A stretch of DNA of 64,000 nt, from contig DFZK01000003.1 in NCBI GenBank assembly GCA_002382085.1, positions 1 to 64,000 of the forward strand, in the 5' to 3' direction. Below are positions 16,964-25,956 of this stretch, in pieces. The position numbers and the translations under genes are program-made. Position 1 is the first letter of the stretch, and every line of letters starts with the position of its first letter. This DNA comes from Sulfurospirillum sp. UBA4058. Its GTDB lineage: Bacteria > Campylobacterota > Campylobacteria > Campylobacterales > Sulfurospirillaceae. The notes beneath the pieces are model-generated. The model worked only from the letters and a program-made list of their open reading frames with translations. It did no database searches and had not been told where the DNA came from.

Positions 16964-18625
16964 ATGATAGATAAAACATCCATAGAAAACCTCAAACAAC
17001 GTCTTGATATTGTCGATGTGGTCGGTTCGTATCTGGAACTGAAAAAAAACGGTGCCAACTACAAATGCGTCTGCCCGTTTCACAACGACACCACGCCGAG
17101 CCTCGTGGTAAGTCCTTCCAAACAGATTTACCACTGTTTTGCCTGCGGCGCGGGAGGAGACAGTATCAAGTTCGTTATGGAGTACGAAAAACTCGCTTAT
17201 CCCGACGCCATTGAAAAGTTAGCGCGCATGGTCAATTTTTCGCTTGCTTACACGACCAACGAAGGCGGCGTCAAACGCGAAGATCGAAAATTAATGGAAA
17301 ACCTCAACCTTTTTTACGTCAAACAACTGGATAAAACGTCTTTTGCCAAAGAGTACCTCTCAAAACGCGGTATTTCGGACGGTTCGATCGAAAAATTTGA
17401 ACTCGGCTACGCACCCGCATCGTTTGCGACGTTGGACTTTTTAAAAATGCGCGGCTATGCCATGAGCGAAGCGATGGAGTACGGCGTCGCGGGTCTTGGC
17501 GAAAACAACCAACCCTACGCACGTTTCATCGAGCGCGTCAGCTTTCCGATCTATAGTCCGACGCATCGACTCGTGGGATTTGGAGGTCGTACCCTTTCCA
17601 ACCACCCCGCCAAATACGTCAATTCGCCGCAAACCAAGCATTTCAACAAATCGCAACTTCTTTACGGCTACCACCTTGCCAAAGAGTCTGTTTTCAAAGA
17701 GAAAAAAATCATCGTCACCGAGGGCTATTTGGACGTCATCATGCTCCATCAAGCCGGATTTACCCAAGCGGTCGCAACCCTCGGAACGGCTTTAACCTCC
17801 GAGCATATTCCCTTGCTGATGCGGGGCGATCCCGAAATCATCGTCGCTTACGACGGCGATAATGCCGGCATCAACGCCGCACTCAAAGCTTCGATACTCT
17901 TAAGTACGCACGGTTTGCGCGGCGGCGTGGTACTTTTTAGCAACGGGATGGACCCTGCGGATATGGTACAAAACGGTCTTATCGATACGCTCAATCGCCT
18001 TTTTTTATCCCCTCAACCGTTTATCGAATTTGCCTTAGAGCGTATCGTTAAAAAGTACGATCTCAAAGATCCTCTCGTGAAACAACAAGCCCTCAACGAA
18101 GCGACCGCTTATCTCAAAACGCTTCCCAAAGCCGTTCAAGAAAGTTATACGGGATTGCTCTCCGGAACGCTCAATATTTCTCAAAACCTCGTCAAAATTC
18201 AAACCCACAAACCGACCAAGCAAACCCTTGTCGAACGAAGTTTTGAAGACATATTGGAGTTAACGATCATTAAAACGATTTTGAGCCAGCCCGGACTCAT
18301 CGATACCGTTTTAGATACGATCGATCATGCGATGTTCAAAACGCATCAAGAAGAGTTTTTGCTTTTACTCGAAAACCGTTTGGATCATCCCAAACTCCGA
18401 CGCATTCTCCTTTGGGACGATGTCAAAGTGTATGACGAAAATGAGCTCATCGCCTCGATGGCGGCGTTTTTATACCATTTTTACAACGAAAAATTTCAAG
18501 CCATCAAAGCTTCCAAAACGCTCAGTTACGAGCAAAAACAGTTTATGATTCGTAAAATTCAAGAAAAATTAATGAAATTAAAAAAAGGTGAATTGGTTCC
18601 GTATGAAAGCATTAGTCCTCTTTAG
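16964..18625 (+). CDS. dnaG: DNA primase
   Basis: Makes RNA primers at the replication fork with the DnaB helicase. Of 553 residues, about 35-62 form the CHC2-type zinc finger (CPFH...CFACG), followed by the catalytic core with the TOPRIM motif (VTEGYLDVIMLHQAG, then YDGDNAG). The C-terminal part should contact DnaB. The gene appears to be translated from a leaderless message. Its last 23 nt overlap the next gene. Confidence 0.96.
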   Translation: MIDKTSIENLKQRLDIVDVVGSYLELKKNGANYKCVCPFHNDTTPSLVVSPSKQIYHCFACGAGGDSIKFVMEYEKLAYPDAIEKLARMVNFSLAYTTNEGGVKREDRKLMENLNLFYVKQLDKTSFAKEYLSKRGISDGSIEKFELGYAPASFATLDFLKMRGYAMSEAMEYGVAGLGENNQPYARFIERVSFPIYSPTHRLVGFGGRTLSNHPAKYVNSPQTKHFNKSQLLYGYHLAKESVFKEKKIIVTEGYLDVIMLHQAGFTQAVATLGTALTSEHIPLLMRGDPEIIVAYDGDNAGINAALKASILLSTHGLRGGVVLFSNGMDPADMVQNGLIDTLNRLFLSPQPFIEFALERIVKKYDLKDPLVKQQALNEATAYLKTLPKAVQESYTGLLSGTLNISQNLVKIQTHKPTKQTLVERSFEDILELTIIKTILSQPGLIDTVLDTIDHAMFKTHQEEFLLLLENRLDHPKLRRILLWDDVKVYDENELIASMAAFLYHFYNEKFQAIKASKTLSYEQKQFMIRKIQEKLMKLKKGELVPYESISPL

Positions 18626-19586
18626 CGGCGGTTTGGATAGTATGTTGGCTATCAAACTGCTCACTGCCCAATCAATCGACGTTATCGCCGTTCATATCCG
18701 CATCGGATTTAGCGGTAAGGAAGATCATGAAGTTTTGTTACGAAAAAGAGCCGAAACGGCGGGAGCTTCGCTCGAAGTCATCGACGTAGAAAATCGCTAC
18801 CTTCAAGAAGTGCTTTTTTCTCCGCGTTACGGTTATGGCAAACAGTTCAATCCGTGTATCGATTGCCACGGTTTTATGTTTAAGGTCGCCAAAGAGCTCT
18901 TGGCGCATTTCGACGCTTCGTTTATTGCAACCGGCGAAGTTATAGGACAACGCCCGATGAGCCAAACGCGAGATGCGTTAAAGCTGGTACGTAAATTAGC
19001 GAACGATCTCGAAGACGGATTGATTTTGCGCCCATTAAGCGCACAACTTTTAGAAGAGAGCAAAGCCGAGCGTGAAGGTTGGGTCGATCGAAGCCTGCTT
19101 TTGGGACTTAGCGGTCGTGGACGCCATGCGCAACTTACATTAGCGGCACAATTCGGATGGGAAGATTATCCCACGCCTGCTGGAGGATGCCTTCTGACCG
19201 ATCAGCAATTTAGCCTCAAATTACGTGATTTTATTGCGCACGATACGCTTTGTAAAGAAGATATTCCCTTGCTCAAATACGGAAGACACTTTAGACTTCC
19301 AAACGGTGCAAAACTGATCGTCGGACGCAATGAAAACGAAAACGCCGTCCTTGAAACCGTAGTAAACCCGAAATTTGCGTCTATCGTCGTTGAGACGTCA
19401 ATCGGTGCTCCTTCTTCGCTCATAAGCACACAAGCCGATGAAGACGATTTACAAACGGCGTGCCGTATTATTTTGAGCTTTACCAAAGCCGATCCCGATA
19501 CTTTGTATACGTTGGAAACGCAAGGCCGTAGCATTTTAGCATCTCCGTATCCTAAAAGAGAAGACGCTAAAAAATATCTTATATAG
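18603..19586 (+). CDS. PP-loop ATPase with NFACT-R-like C-terminal domain, probable RNA modification enzyme
   Basis: About 327 residues. The N-terminus (ALVLFSGGLDSMLA) is a PP-loop that adenylates a substrate, as in ThiI, MnmA and related sulfur-transfer enzymes. Two cysteines in NPCIDCH could serve sulfur chemistry or metal binding. The C-terminal segment around FRLPNGAKLIVGRNENEN resembles the NFACT-R RNA-binding domain. A tRNA modification role is inferred from the two domains; the modified base is unknown. ATG at 18603 is preferred over GTG at 18588. It overlaps dnaG, so it is co-transcribed with it. Confidence 0.72.
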   Translation: MKALVLFSGGLDSMLAIKLLTAQSIDVIAVHIRIGFSGKEDHEVLLRKRAETAGASLEVIDVENRYLQEVLFSPRYGYGKQFNPCIDCHGFMFKVAKELLAHFDASFIATGEVIGQRPMSQTRDALKLVRKLANDLEDGLILRPLSAQLLEESKAEREGWVDRSLLLGLSGRGRHAQLTLAAQFGWEDYPTPAGGCLLTDQQFSLKLRDFIAHDTLCKEDIPLLKYGRHFRLPNGAKLIVGRNENENAVLETVVNPKFASIVVETSIGAPSSLISTQADEDDLQTACRIILSFTKADPDTLYTLETQGRSILASPYPKREDAKKYLI

Positions 19587-19647
19587 TTTTTTAAAGATAC
19601 TTTTTGTATGATTAAAATAAAGCAATTTAAAATGTTAGGATTATGAG

Positions 19648-20028
19648 ATGAGTTTATCGGAAAAAATGATTTTTTTAGTCGTGGACGATTCAAAAATTTC
19701 ACGTAAATGGCTAATTGAAATGATCCCTAAAAAAATTGCCGAGTACACGCAAATTATCGAAGCCGAGAACGGCGAAGAGGCTGTAGCCCTTTACAAACAG
19801 CATTCTCCCGATATCGTTTTTCTCGATATTACGATGCCGATTTTGGACGGCTTTGAGGCTCTTCGACAAATTCGAGCCGCCAATAACGAGGCTTTGGTCG
19901 TCATGATTTCGGCCGACCGACAAAAAAGCACCAAAGAAAAAACCTTAGCCTTAGGTGCTTCAGCGATTCTCTCCAAACCGATCGACGCGGAAGAGTTTCG
20001 CTCAACGCTTTTAAAATTGGTTTTTTAA
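19648..20028 (+). CDS. Single-domain response regulator (CheY-like)
   Basis: 126 residues with a complete receiver: VVDDSK (acidic pocket), IVFLDITMP (phospho-acceptor Asp), MISAD and LSKPID (Lys). No output domain. It is the first of three plus-strand signalling genes with 1-3 nt gaps: receiver, CheC phosphatase, diguanylate cyclase. That order suggests its phosphate is removed by the neighbouring CheC. Confidence 0.9.
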   Translation: MSLSEKMIFLVVDDSKISRKWLIEMIPKKIAEYTQIIEAENGEEAVALYKQHSPDIVFLDITMPILDGFEALRQIRAANNEALVVMISADRQKSTKEKTLALGASAILSKPIDAEEFRSTLLKLVF

Positions 20029-20029
20029 C

Positions 20030-20626
20030 ATGGTACAACATTTTAACCCTCAACAAGAAGATATTTTAAAAGAGTTGATTAACGTCTCTTTCGGACTTGC
20101 GGCATCGTTAATCGGAGATATGCTGGACAACTATGCCAAGTTGCACCTGCCCGAAATTTCGAGCATCGATATTTTGAACCTTAACGGCAAAATCATCGAA
20201 GTTTTAGGCAGAGAAAACGAATTTTACCTTACGAAACAACGCTTTTTAGGCTCGTTCAACGGTGAAGTTTTGTTTGTGTTCAATCCCTATTCCGCCCATG
20301 TTTTTACGCATCTCTTACTCCAACAAACAACATGCGACGATAACGATATTAAATCGTCGATTTTAGAACTAACCAATATTATTACTTCCGCATGTATCGG
20401 TAAATTTTGCGAAATTATTCACGGAGAAACCATTTTCAAAGTTCCTTCGATCGAAAAACGCGACGTCTTGGAAATGGATAAATACGATAAAATCGAAGGT
20501 TACGACAACGTGATCGTCATAAAAACGGCTTTGGACATTGAAAAAGAGAATATCTTAGGTCACATGTTCATTCTCCTTAACAATGAGATGCTCGAGCAAC
20601 TCAAACAAACTATCGACCGACTGTAA
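20030..20626 (+). CDS. CheC-type CheY-P phosphatase with two active sites
   Basis: 198 residues with two copies of the CheC/CheX/FliY signature [D/S]-x3-E-x2-N-x22-P. The first is DILKELIN at about residue 12 with Pro 22 residues after the Asn. The second is SSILELTN at about residue 109, again with Pro 22 residues after the Asn. Both sites therefore look active. CheC proteins dephosphorylate CheY-P and often bind CheD; cheD lies at 25486 in the facing operon. Confidence 0.85.
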   Translation: MVQHFNPQQEDILKELINVSFGLAASLIGDMLDNYAKLHLPEISSIDILNLNGKIIEVLGRENEFYLTKQRFLGSFNGEVLFVFNPYSAHVFTHLLLQQTTCDDNDIKSSILELTNIITSACIGKFCEIIHGETIFKVPSIEKRDVLEMDKYDKIEGYDNVIVIKTALDIEKENILGHMFILLNNEMLEQLKQTIDRL

Positions 20627-20629
20627 GCC

Positions 20630-21655
20630 ATGTCTATTCATTACGAAACCCTCATCGACTCCATCAATGTCGGTATCATTACCGTCGATGCCGATTTAAC
20701 GATCCACTATATCAACAAGTGGGTTGCGGTGCATAGTAAGATCGATCCCGATGATGTTCAGGGACAAAATCTCTTAAACGTCTTTGAGATTCCCGAAGAA
20801 AAGCTCAAATCGCTCAAACGCCATATCAAAGCCGCACTCACGCTTCATAGCCCCTCGTTTTTGACCGCCGATGCCAACGGCTATCTCTTAGCGATGCAAC
20901 ATTCGATGACGATCAAATCGGCATTTGAGTTTATGCAACAAGACGTCACGATCGTTCCTTACGATTTAGAGAAAAAAATCGTTACGATGTTAATTTACGA
21001 TCAAACGACCTTGATGGAAGAAAAAAGTAAATGCAATAAAGAGAGTACCGAACTCGCAAGAGCGGTTAAGATCGCTAACGCGACGATTCGAAAGTTGGAA
21101 ACGGCACGTAACAAATTGGTCAAACAACAAGATATGATCTACAAGCAAGCGCATTACGACCATCTCACTTCGCTTGCCAACCGAACGCTTCTGCATCAAC
21201 GCCTGCAACTGCTCATCGAGAGCAATCTGTCCAGCGGTAAAAAATTCGGCGTTCTCTTTTTAGACCTCGATAATTTTAAAGAGATTAACGACTCTTTAGG
21301 ACACGATATCGGCGATATGATTTTGATTAACGTCGCGAAAACCTTGTTGCTTGCGACGCGTAAAACCGATACGGTAGCGCGCTTCGGGGGCGATGAGTTT
21401 ATTATTTTAGTCGACGATATCGAAAGTGAAGAGGTTTTGCGTCATATTGCTTCCAAACTCGTTACCAACTTACAACAGCCTATTCGCGTCCATCATATGG
21501 ATATCGGCGTCACGACGAGTATCGGCATTAGCCTCTTCCCGAATCACGGTAAAGATTTCAATCAGCTTATTAAAAGTGCCGACGTAGCTCTTTACGAAGC
21601 CAAAGCGGCAGGACGCAATACCTATAAAGTATTTACGGCACCCTTAAAGCCTTAA
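20630..21655 (+). CDS. PAS-GGDEF diguanylate cyclase
   Basis: 341 residues: an N-terminal PAS sensor domain (about 5-110), a coiled-coil linker (about 120-165) and a GGDEF domain with an intact RFGGDEFI active site, so it should make cyclic di-GMP. There is no EAL domain. The gene ends the plus-strand trio and overlaps the convergent receiver gene by 4 nt. It may link chemosensory signalling to the motile-sessile switch. Confidence 0.9.
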   Translation: MSIHYETLIDSINVGIITVDADLTIHYINKWVAVHSKIDPDDVQGQNLLNVFEIPEEKLKSLKRHIKAALTLHSPSFLTADANGYLLAMQHSMTIKSAFEFMQQDVTIVPYDLEKKIVTMLIYDQTTLMEEKSKCNKESTELARAVKIANATIRKLETARNKLVKQQDMIYKQAHYDHLTSLANRTLLHQRLQLLIESNLSSGKKFGVLFLDLDNFKEINDSLGHDIGDMILINVAKTLLLATRKTDTVARFGGDEFIILVDDIESEEVLRHIASKLVTNLQQPIRVHHMDIGVTTSIGISLFPNHGKDFNQLIKSADVALYEAKAAGRNTYKVFTAPLKP

Positions 21656-22938
21656 AAAAACTCGATTTCGTCATCATCCGTTACGGAACCTTTCTCTTCG
21701 AAAATAGCCTCTATTTGCAAGCAAGAGCTCAAAAGTGAAGAGTCTAAGTAGTGAATATCGCGTGCCACTTGCGTAATAAAAACATTTTCGCGCCATGATG
21801 CCAAGTCGCTTAAAAGGTTGACGAGCATCGTCGCAAGTTTTCGGATTTTATCGTTTTCAAATTGATCTTCGGTGAGAGTGCTTAAAAAATTAATCAACGT
21901 CTGAACCGCAAATCCCAAGTGCTCAAACGCCATCAATTCGGCAAGAACGTCGGCATACTCTTGAAGATTTTCGTAAATAATCGCTAAACGTTGTTTGCTC
22001 GGCTCTTTCTCAAATGCCAAAATAGCACTGTCCGTTTCCTCGTTGAGTGCTTCAAGCGCGTCAATTTTCGGCATGAGCGAAATCGCGGTCGATTGGACGT
22101 AATCTTGCGCGCTTAAAACATCGTCGTGTGTTTTGGAGAGAATTTTTTGAGCCTCTTCGCTCAAAGAAGAGACACTGGGCTTCTCCTCGATGCACGCTTT
22201 ATCGAGCTGTATCGAAAGCATATCCTGACTTAAAATATATTTGGCATTGGCAAAGTGTTTCAAAAGAATATTTTTAATAACCGCACTCTTCAACGGTCTT
22301 ACATGTAAGAGCATCATAAAGAGTTTTTCTTCATTTTCCTCGACGACGATCGTGCTTTCAAAATCACGATGCGTTAGCCATAAACAAAAACCGAAAAAGA
22401 GACGTACGCAATCGCTTAAATCGATAATATTTTTGGGAGCATTGAGCCAATAGTCCCAAAATTCGCTTAATGCCTCTTCACCGTCGATGCGAAACGTGAT
22501 CGTTCGATGGAAAACGCGACTGTTGAAAGGATTCATCGCGCGTTGGTTTTTACGAAGTTCTTGCTTACGAAATTCGATAATGCGCAAATATTGTTTAACC
22601 CGTTGTAAAAAGTGCTCCGAATACAAAGGCTTCGTGAGATAATCTTCCGCTCCTAGAGCAAGCATTTTATGTTTGGAAGTCTCGTCGTCTAAGGCACTTA
22701 GAGCGATAATCATCGTTTTTTTGTCGACTTGTTTAATGTAGCGCGTTGCCTCAAAACCGTCGAGATTGGGCATCATAATATCCATAAAGATCAAGTCGAA
22801 ATGATTTTTAACGCACATTTCAACGGCGACTTGCCCGTCTTCGGCTTCTTGTATTTCAATTCCTTCAACCTCTTCGAGTAAGAGGTTGAGCGTTAAACGG
22901 TTATTATCGTTATCGTCGACGATCAATATTTTATACAT
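21652..22938 (-). CDS. Response regulator with a long unclassified C-terminal region
   Basis: 428 residues. Residues 1-120 form a receiver with all key positions (VDDNDNN, IFMDIMMP, LSALD, LTKPL). The remaining 300 residues are mostly helical, with no motif I recognise; the segment DLASWRENVFITQVARDIHY near the C-terminus stands out. It overlaps the upstream PAS kinase gene by 8 nt and is likely its phosphorylation target. Confidence 0.8.
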   Translation of the reverse strand: MYKILIVDDNDNNRLTLNLLLEEVEGIEIQEAEDGQVAVEMCVKNHFDLIFMDIMMPNLDGFEATRYIKQVDKKTMIIALSALDDETSKHKMLALGAEDYLTKPLYSEHFLQRVKQYLRIIEFRKQELRKNQRAMNPFNSRVFHRTITFRIDGEEALSEFWDYWLNAPKNIIDLSDCVRLFFGFCLWLTHRDFESTIVVEENEEKLFMMLLHVRPLKSAVIKNILLKHFANAKYILSQDMLSIQLDKACIEEKPSVSSLSEEAQKILSKTHDDVLSAQDYVQSTAISLMPKIDALEALNEETDSAILAFEKEPSKQRLAIIYENLQEYADVLAELMAFEHLGFAVQTLINFLSTLTEDQFENDKIRKLATMLVNLLSDLASWRENVFITQVARDIHYLDSSLLSSCLQIEAIFEEKGSVTDDDEIEFF

Positions 22939-24463
22939 ATTTGGGCTCCTTTAATCGTTTCGTTAAACTAAATTTGACGCCGCCTAAATGTGCGGAATCT
23001 TCTAAGCGATACTCAAAACCCAAACCTTCACACAGCAGTTTTACAAAATGAAGTCCGATACCCGTTCCTTTTTTTTCCATACTGCTCGGTTTAGAAGCAC
23101 TTTGATTGTACAGCTCAAAAACTTCTTCTTTATCGTGATCACGAATGCCTTTACCGTCATCTTCGATCGTGATCACAAGAGCTTCTTTGCTCGAAGAGAG
23201 CGTAATCTCGACGGTCGACGTACCGTATTTAATGGCGTTGGAGAGAACGTTAGAAATGATCTGCTTAAAGCGGTACTCGTCGCTGCTTAAAAAAGGCTCA
23301 CTATCGTCGCTATGAAACACCATCGTGCGATGGTATTCCAACGCCAATGCGGCGTGTTTTTCGATCACGTCTAAAATGCTCTCTTTGGCGTTGAAAAAGG
23401 TTAGATTGTAGTGCAATTTTTGATGACGTAGCTTGCCTAAATCTAAGATATTGCTCACGTTTTCCAACATAGAATGCGCACTTTTGTAAATTTGCTCCAA
23501 AAGATGCATTCGTTTTTCTTTGGGGATCTCTTCAATATTCGGCATATGCTTGTACAGGTACTGCGAAAAATTCATAATGGCATTCAGCGGTGTTTTGAGT
23601 TCATGCGTAAATAAGATCAAAAAAGCGTCTTTGGCTTCGGAAAGCTGCATCTGCTCTTGCGCTTTTTTCTCTTGTTCCTGTACGGCGCGCTTTTCAAGTA
23701 ACATCTGCGTAATGTCTTGTCTAACCGCTAAATACTGTACGATTTCTCCGGTATGCGTGTCTTTAAACGGGATAATAATCGTATCGCCCCAAAAATCGGA
23801 ACCGTCCTTATTTTTATTGAGAACTCTTTCCCTCCACACTTTTCCTTGCGTAATCGTCCCCCACATCTGCTCGTAAACTTCCGTACCGTTAGCGGGATGG
23901 CGCAAGATACGATGGTTTTTACCGATGACCTCTTCAGGACTATACCCCGTCACTCTGGTAAAATTTGCATTGATATACGTGATATTACCCTTCGTATCCG
24001 ATTGCGATACGATCGAAGCGTCCAACAGTGCTTCAAAATACTGCATATCGCTTAAAAAAATATCGCTTTGCGACAACTCTTGAATAGCCGATTTAAGATG
24101 CATTGCCGCTTTGTCCCTTTCCGTTTCCAAACACAAATACCGTTCACATTGTAACATCAGAACTTCGTTCAAATTAAACGCATCGTCGGGACTAATGAAC
24201 ATGATGATCGCAAGAGAGGAATCGCGTTGTTTGAGGCTCTGCAAGGTTGAAAAATACGATGTTTCGTGATACGAAATCGTACCGAAGATCAAATCGAAAC
24301 GGCTGTGCGAAGCCAGCTCGAAAATCGCCGTAGCATCGGTTTCCCAAACAAAACGATGGTGCGTCAACGAGGCGAAATGTCGCACTTCTTGATGCTCTAC
24401 CATCTCACCGATCACTAAAATATTCAACGATACGTTATGCGTGTGTAAGACGGAAGCTTCCAT
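22931..24463 (-). CDS. PAS sensor histidine kinase with degenerate N-terminal receiver
   Basis: 510 residues. Residues about 10-130 look like a receiver fold in which the phospho-acceptor position is Gly (FDLIFGTISY), so it probably cannot be phosphorylated. A PAS/PAC pair (about 145-265; NITYINANFTRVTGYSPEEVIGKNH is its core) is followed by HisKA with THELKTPLNAI and a HATPase domain (VLSNAIKYG, EDDGKGI, GTGIGLHF). There are no transmembrane helices, so it senses a cytoplasmic cue. It sits between cheB and the 428-residue receiver. Confidence 0.88.
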   Translation of the reverse strand: MEASVLHTHNVSLNILVIGEMVEHQEVRHFASLTHHRFVWETDATAIFELASHSRFDLIFGTISYHETSYFSTLQSLKQRDSSLAIIMFISPDDAFNLNEVLMLQCERYLCLETERDKAAMHLKSAIQELSQSDIFLSDMQYFEALLDASIVSQSDTKGNITYINANFTRVTGYSPEEVIGKNHRILRHPANGTEVYEQMWGTITQGKVWRERVLNKNKDGSDFWGDTIIIPFKDTHTGEIVQYLAVRQDITQMLLEKRAVQEQEKKAQEQMQLSEAKDAFLILFTHELKTPLNAIMNFSQYLYKHMPNIEEIPKEKRMHLLEQIYKSAHSMLENVSNILDLGKLRHQKLHYNLTFFNAKESILDVIEKHAALALEYHRTMVFHSDDSEPFLSSDEYRFKQIISNVLSNAIKYGTSTVEITLSSSKEALVITIEDDGKGIRDHDKEEVFELYNQSASKPSSMEKKGTGIGLHFVKLLCEGLGFEYRLEDSAHLGGVKFSLTKRLKEPKYV

Positions 24464-24467
24464 GACA

Positions 24468-25493
24468 CTATGTCTCCAACAAACTTAAGACCGATTGCGA
24501 AATGTCCTCAAGCGGTACGACGGCATCGACGCCTCCTAGTTTGATAGCCTCTCTTGGCATACCGAACACGACGCAACTCTCCTCAGACTGGGCAATCGTC
24601 TTGGCACCGTTTTGATGCATATGAAGCATTCCTTTGGCTCCGTCGTTTCCCATGCCGGTTAAAATCACCCCGATAGCATTGGCACCCGCCACTTTGGCAA
24701 CGGAATTAAACATCACGTCGACGCTCGGACAATGCCCGTTAATCTTTCGACCTTCTCCGATTTCAACGTAATAGCGCGCTCCCGAACGACGTAACACCAT
24801 ATGCAACCCTCCGCGCGCAACGTAAGCCGTACCGATCTCCAAAAAAGCTCCGTTTTGTGCAACCTTGACGTCGATAGCGCATAACTCGCTTAAACGCGCG
24901 GCAAAGGTACCGATAAACGTATCGGGCATATGCTGCACGATAATCACCGCCGGAGAATTTTTAGGCAATCCTCTCAAAACGACTTTTAACGCTTCGGTTC
25001 CTCCCGTACTCGATCCGATAGCAATGACTTTTTTCGTGGTTTCCGCAATGCTGAGTTGGTTGGCGATGACCCGTTTAAGCGGTACGATTTGACGTAATTT
25101 TGCGTACGATGCATCGACGACTTTTTGAATCAACTCTTCGCGAATCTCTTCTTTACCGTCGTAAATATTAGAATGCGGTTTCGCCACGTAATCGATTGCT
25201 CCCGCCGCTAAAGCGTCGAGCGTGACCTGAGCACTTTTACGCGTCAGTGAAGAGACCATCACGACCGGCGTGGGCATATGGTTCATCAGCTTTTGAAGGA
25301 ACGTTATGCCGTCCATTCGCGGCATCTCGACGTCCAAGCATATCACGTCCGGTCGCTTTTCGACGACCATATCGCGAGCGATGTAAGCATCTGCGGCAAG
25401 GCCTACGACTTCGATACGCGGATCGCTTTCCAATATCTCTTGTAAAATATGGCGTGCCGTTGCACTGTCGTCCACGATCAAAACTTTAATCAT
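24468..25493 (-). CDS. cheB: Chemotaxis glutamate methylesterase CheB
   Basis: About 341 residues: an N-terminal receiver (LIVDDSATARHIL, VICLDVEMPRMDG) and a C-terminal methylesterase with the Ser (GSSTGGTEAL), His (VQHMP) and Asp (TGMGNDGAKG) of the catalytic triad. It removes methyl groups from chemoreceptors for adaptation. The start at 25493 gives the family N-terminus MIKVLIVDD and overlaps cheD by 8 nt; a reading from 25538 adds an unlikely extension. Unlike H. pylori, this cluster has a full CheB with receiver. Confidence 0.95.
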   Translation of the reverse strand: MIKVLIVDDSATARHILQEILESDPRIEVVGLAADAYIARDMVVEKRPDVICLDVEMPRMDGITFLQKLMNHMPTPVVMVSSLTRKSAQVTLDALAAGAIDYVAKPHSNIYDGKEEIREELIQKVVDASYAKLRQIVPLKRVIANQLSIAETTKKVIAIGSSTGGTEALKVVLRGLPKNSPAVIIVQHMPDTFIGTFAARLSELCAIDVKVAQNGAFLEIGTAYVARGGLHMVLRRSGARYYVEIGEGRKINGHCPSVDVMFNSVAKVAGANAIGVILTGMGNDGAKGMLHMHQNGAKTIAQSEESCVVFGMPREAIKLGGVDAVVPLEDISQSVLSLLET

Positions 25494-25956
25494 GCATGAT
25501 CTCGTTTTGAACGTATTTGAGCATAATACGATTGGCATCGCTAATCATCATAATACGCCTTCCGTTGTTTCCGCCCGTATCTTCGGCCTTGATGGGAATA
25601 CCGAGCGATCGTAGCGTCTCTTTGGCGATCATCACGTTTTTTTGTCCGATCATTTGCGCTTCGCTATTGGCGACGTGAATATTGGCTCCGCCGAAAATCT
25701 TTGCTTCGATATTGCGACGCAAACACCCGATATTTTCCATCGTCTCTAGAAGCCTCGGTATTGCGATATTACCGAACTTCGGACTTTCCAAACCGTTTCC
25801 GTTCCACAAAGGTAGTAAATAATGGTTCATTCCGCCGATCATCGTCACCCTATCGTAGAGGCATACCGCAACACACGATCCAAGTACCGTGACGATTTCC
25901 GTAGCTTCAACCCCTATGAAAATCTCACCGACATGGATAAACTTGCGCGGTAACAT
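25486..25956 (-). CDS. cheD: Chemoreceptor glutamine deamidase CheD
   Basis: 156 residues. The catalytic Thr and Cys (TVLGSCVAVCLYD) and His (GGMNHYLLP) can be seen, and FGGANI follows, as in the family. CheD deamidates receptor glutamines and in other bacteria stimulates CheC. Both cheC and cheD occur here on facing strands, which supports a CheC-CheD loop. Confidence 0.94.
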   Translation of the reverse strand: MLPRKFIHVGEIFIGVEATEIVTVLGSCVAVCLYDRVTMIGGMNHYLLPLWNGNGLESPKFGNIAIPRLLETMENIGCLRRNIEAKIFGGANIHVANSEAQMIGQKNVMIAKETLRSLGIPIKAEDTGGNNGRRIMMISDANRIMLKYVQNEIMHD

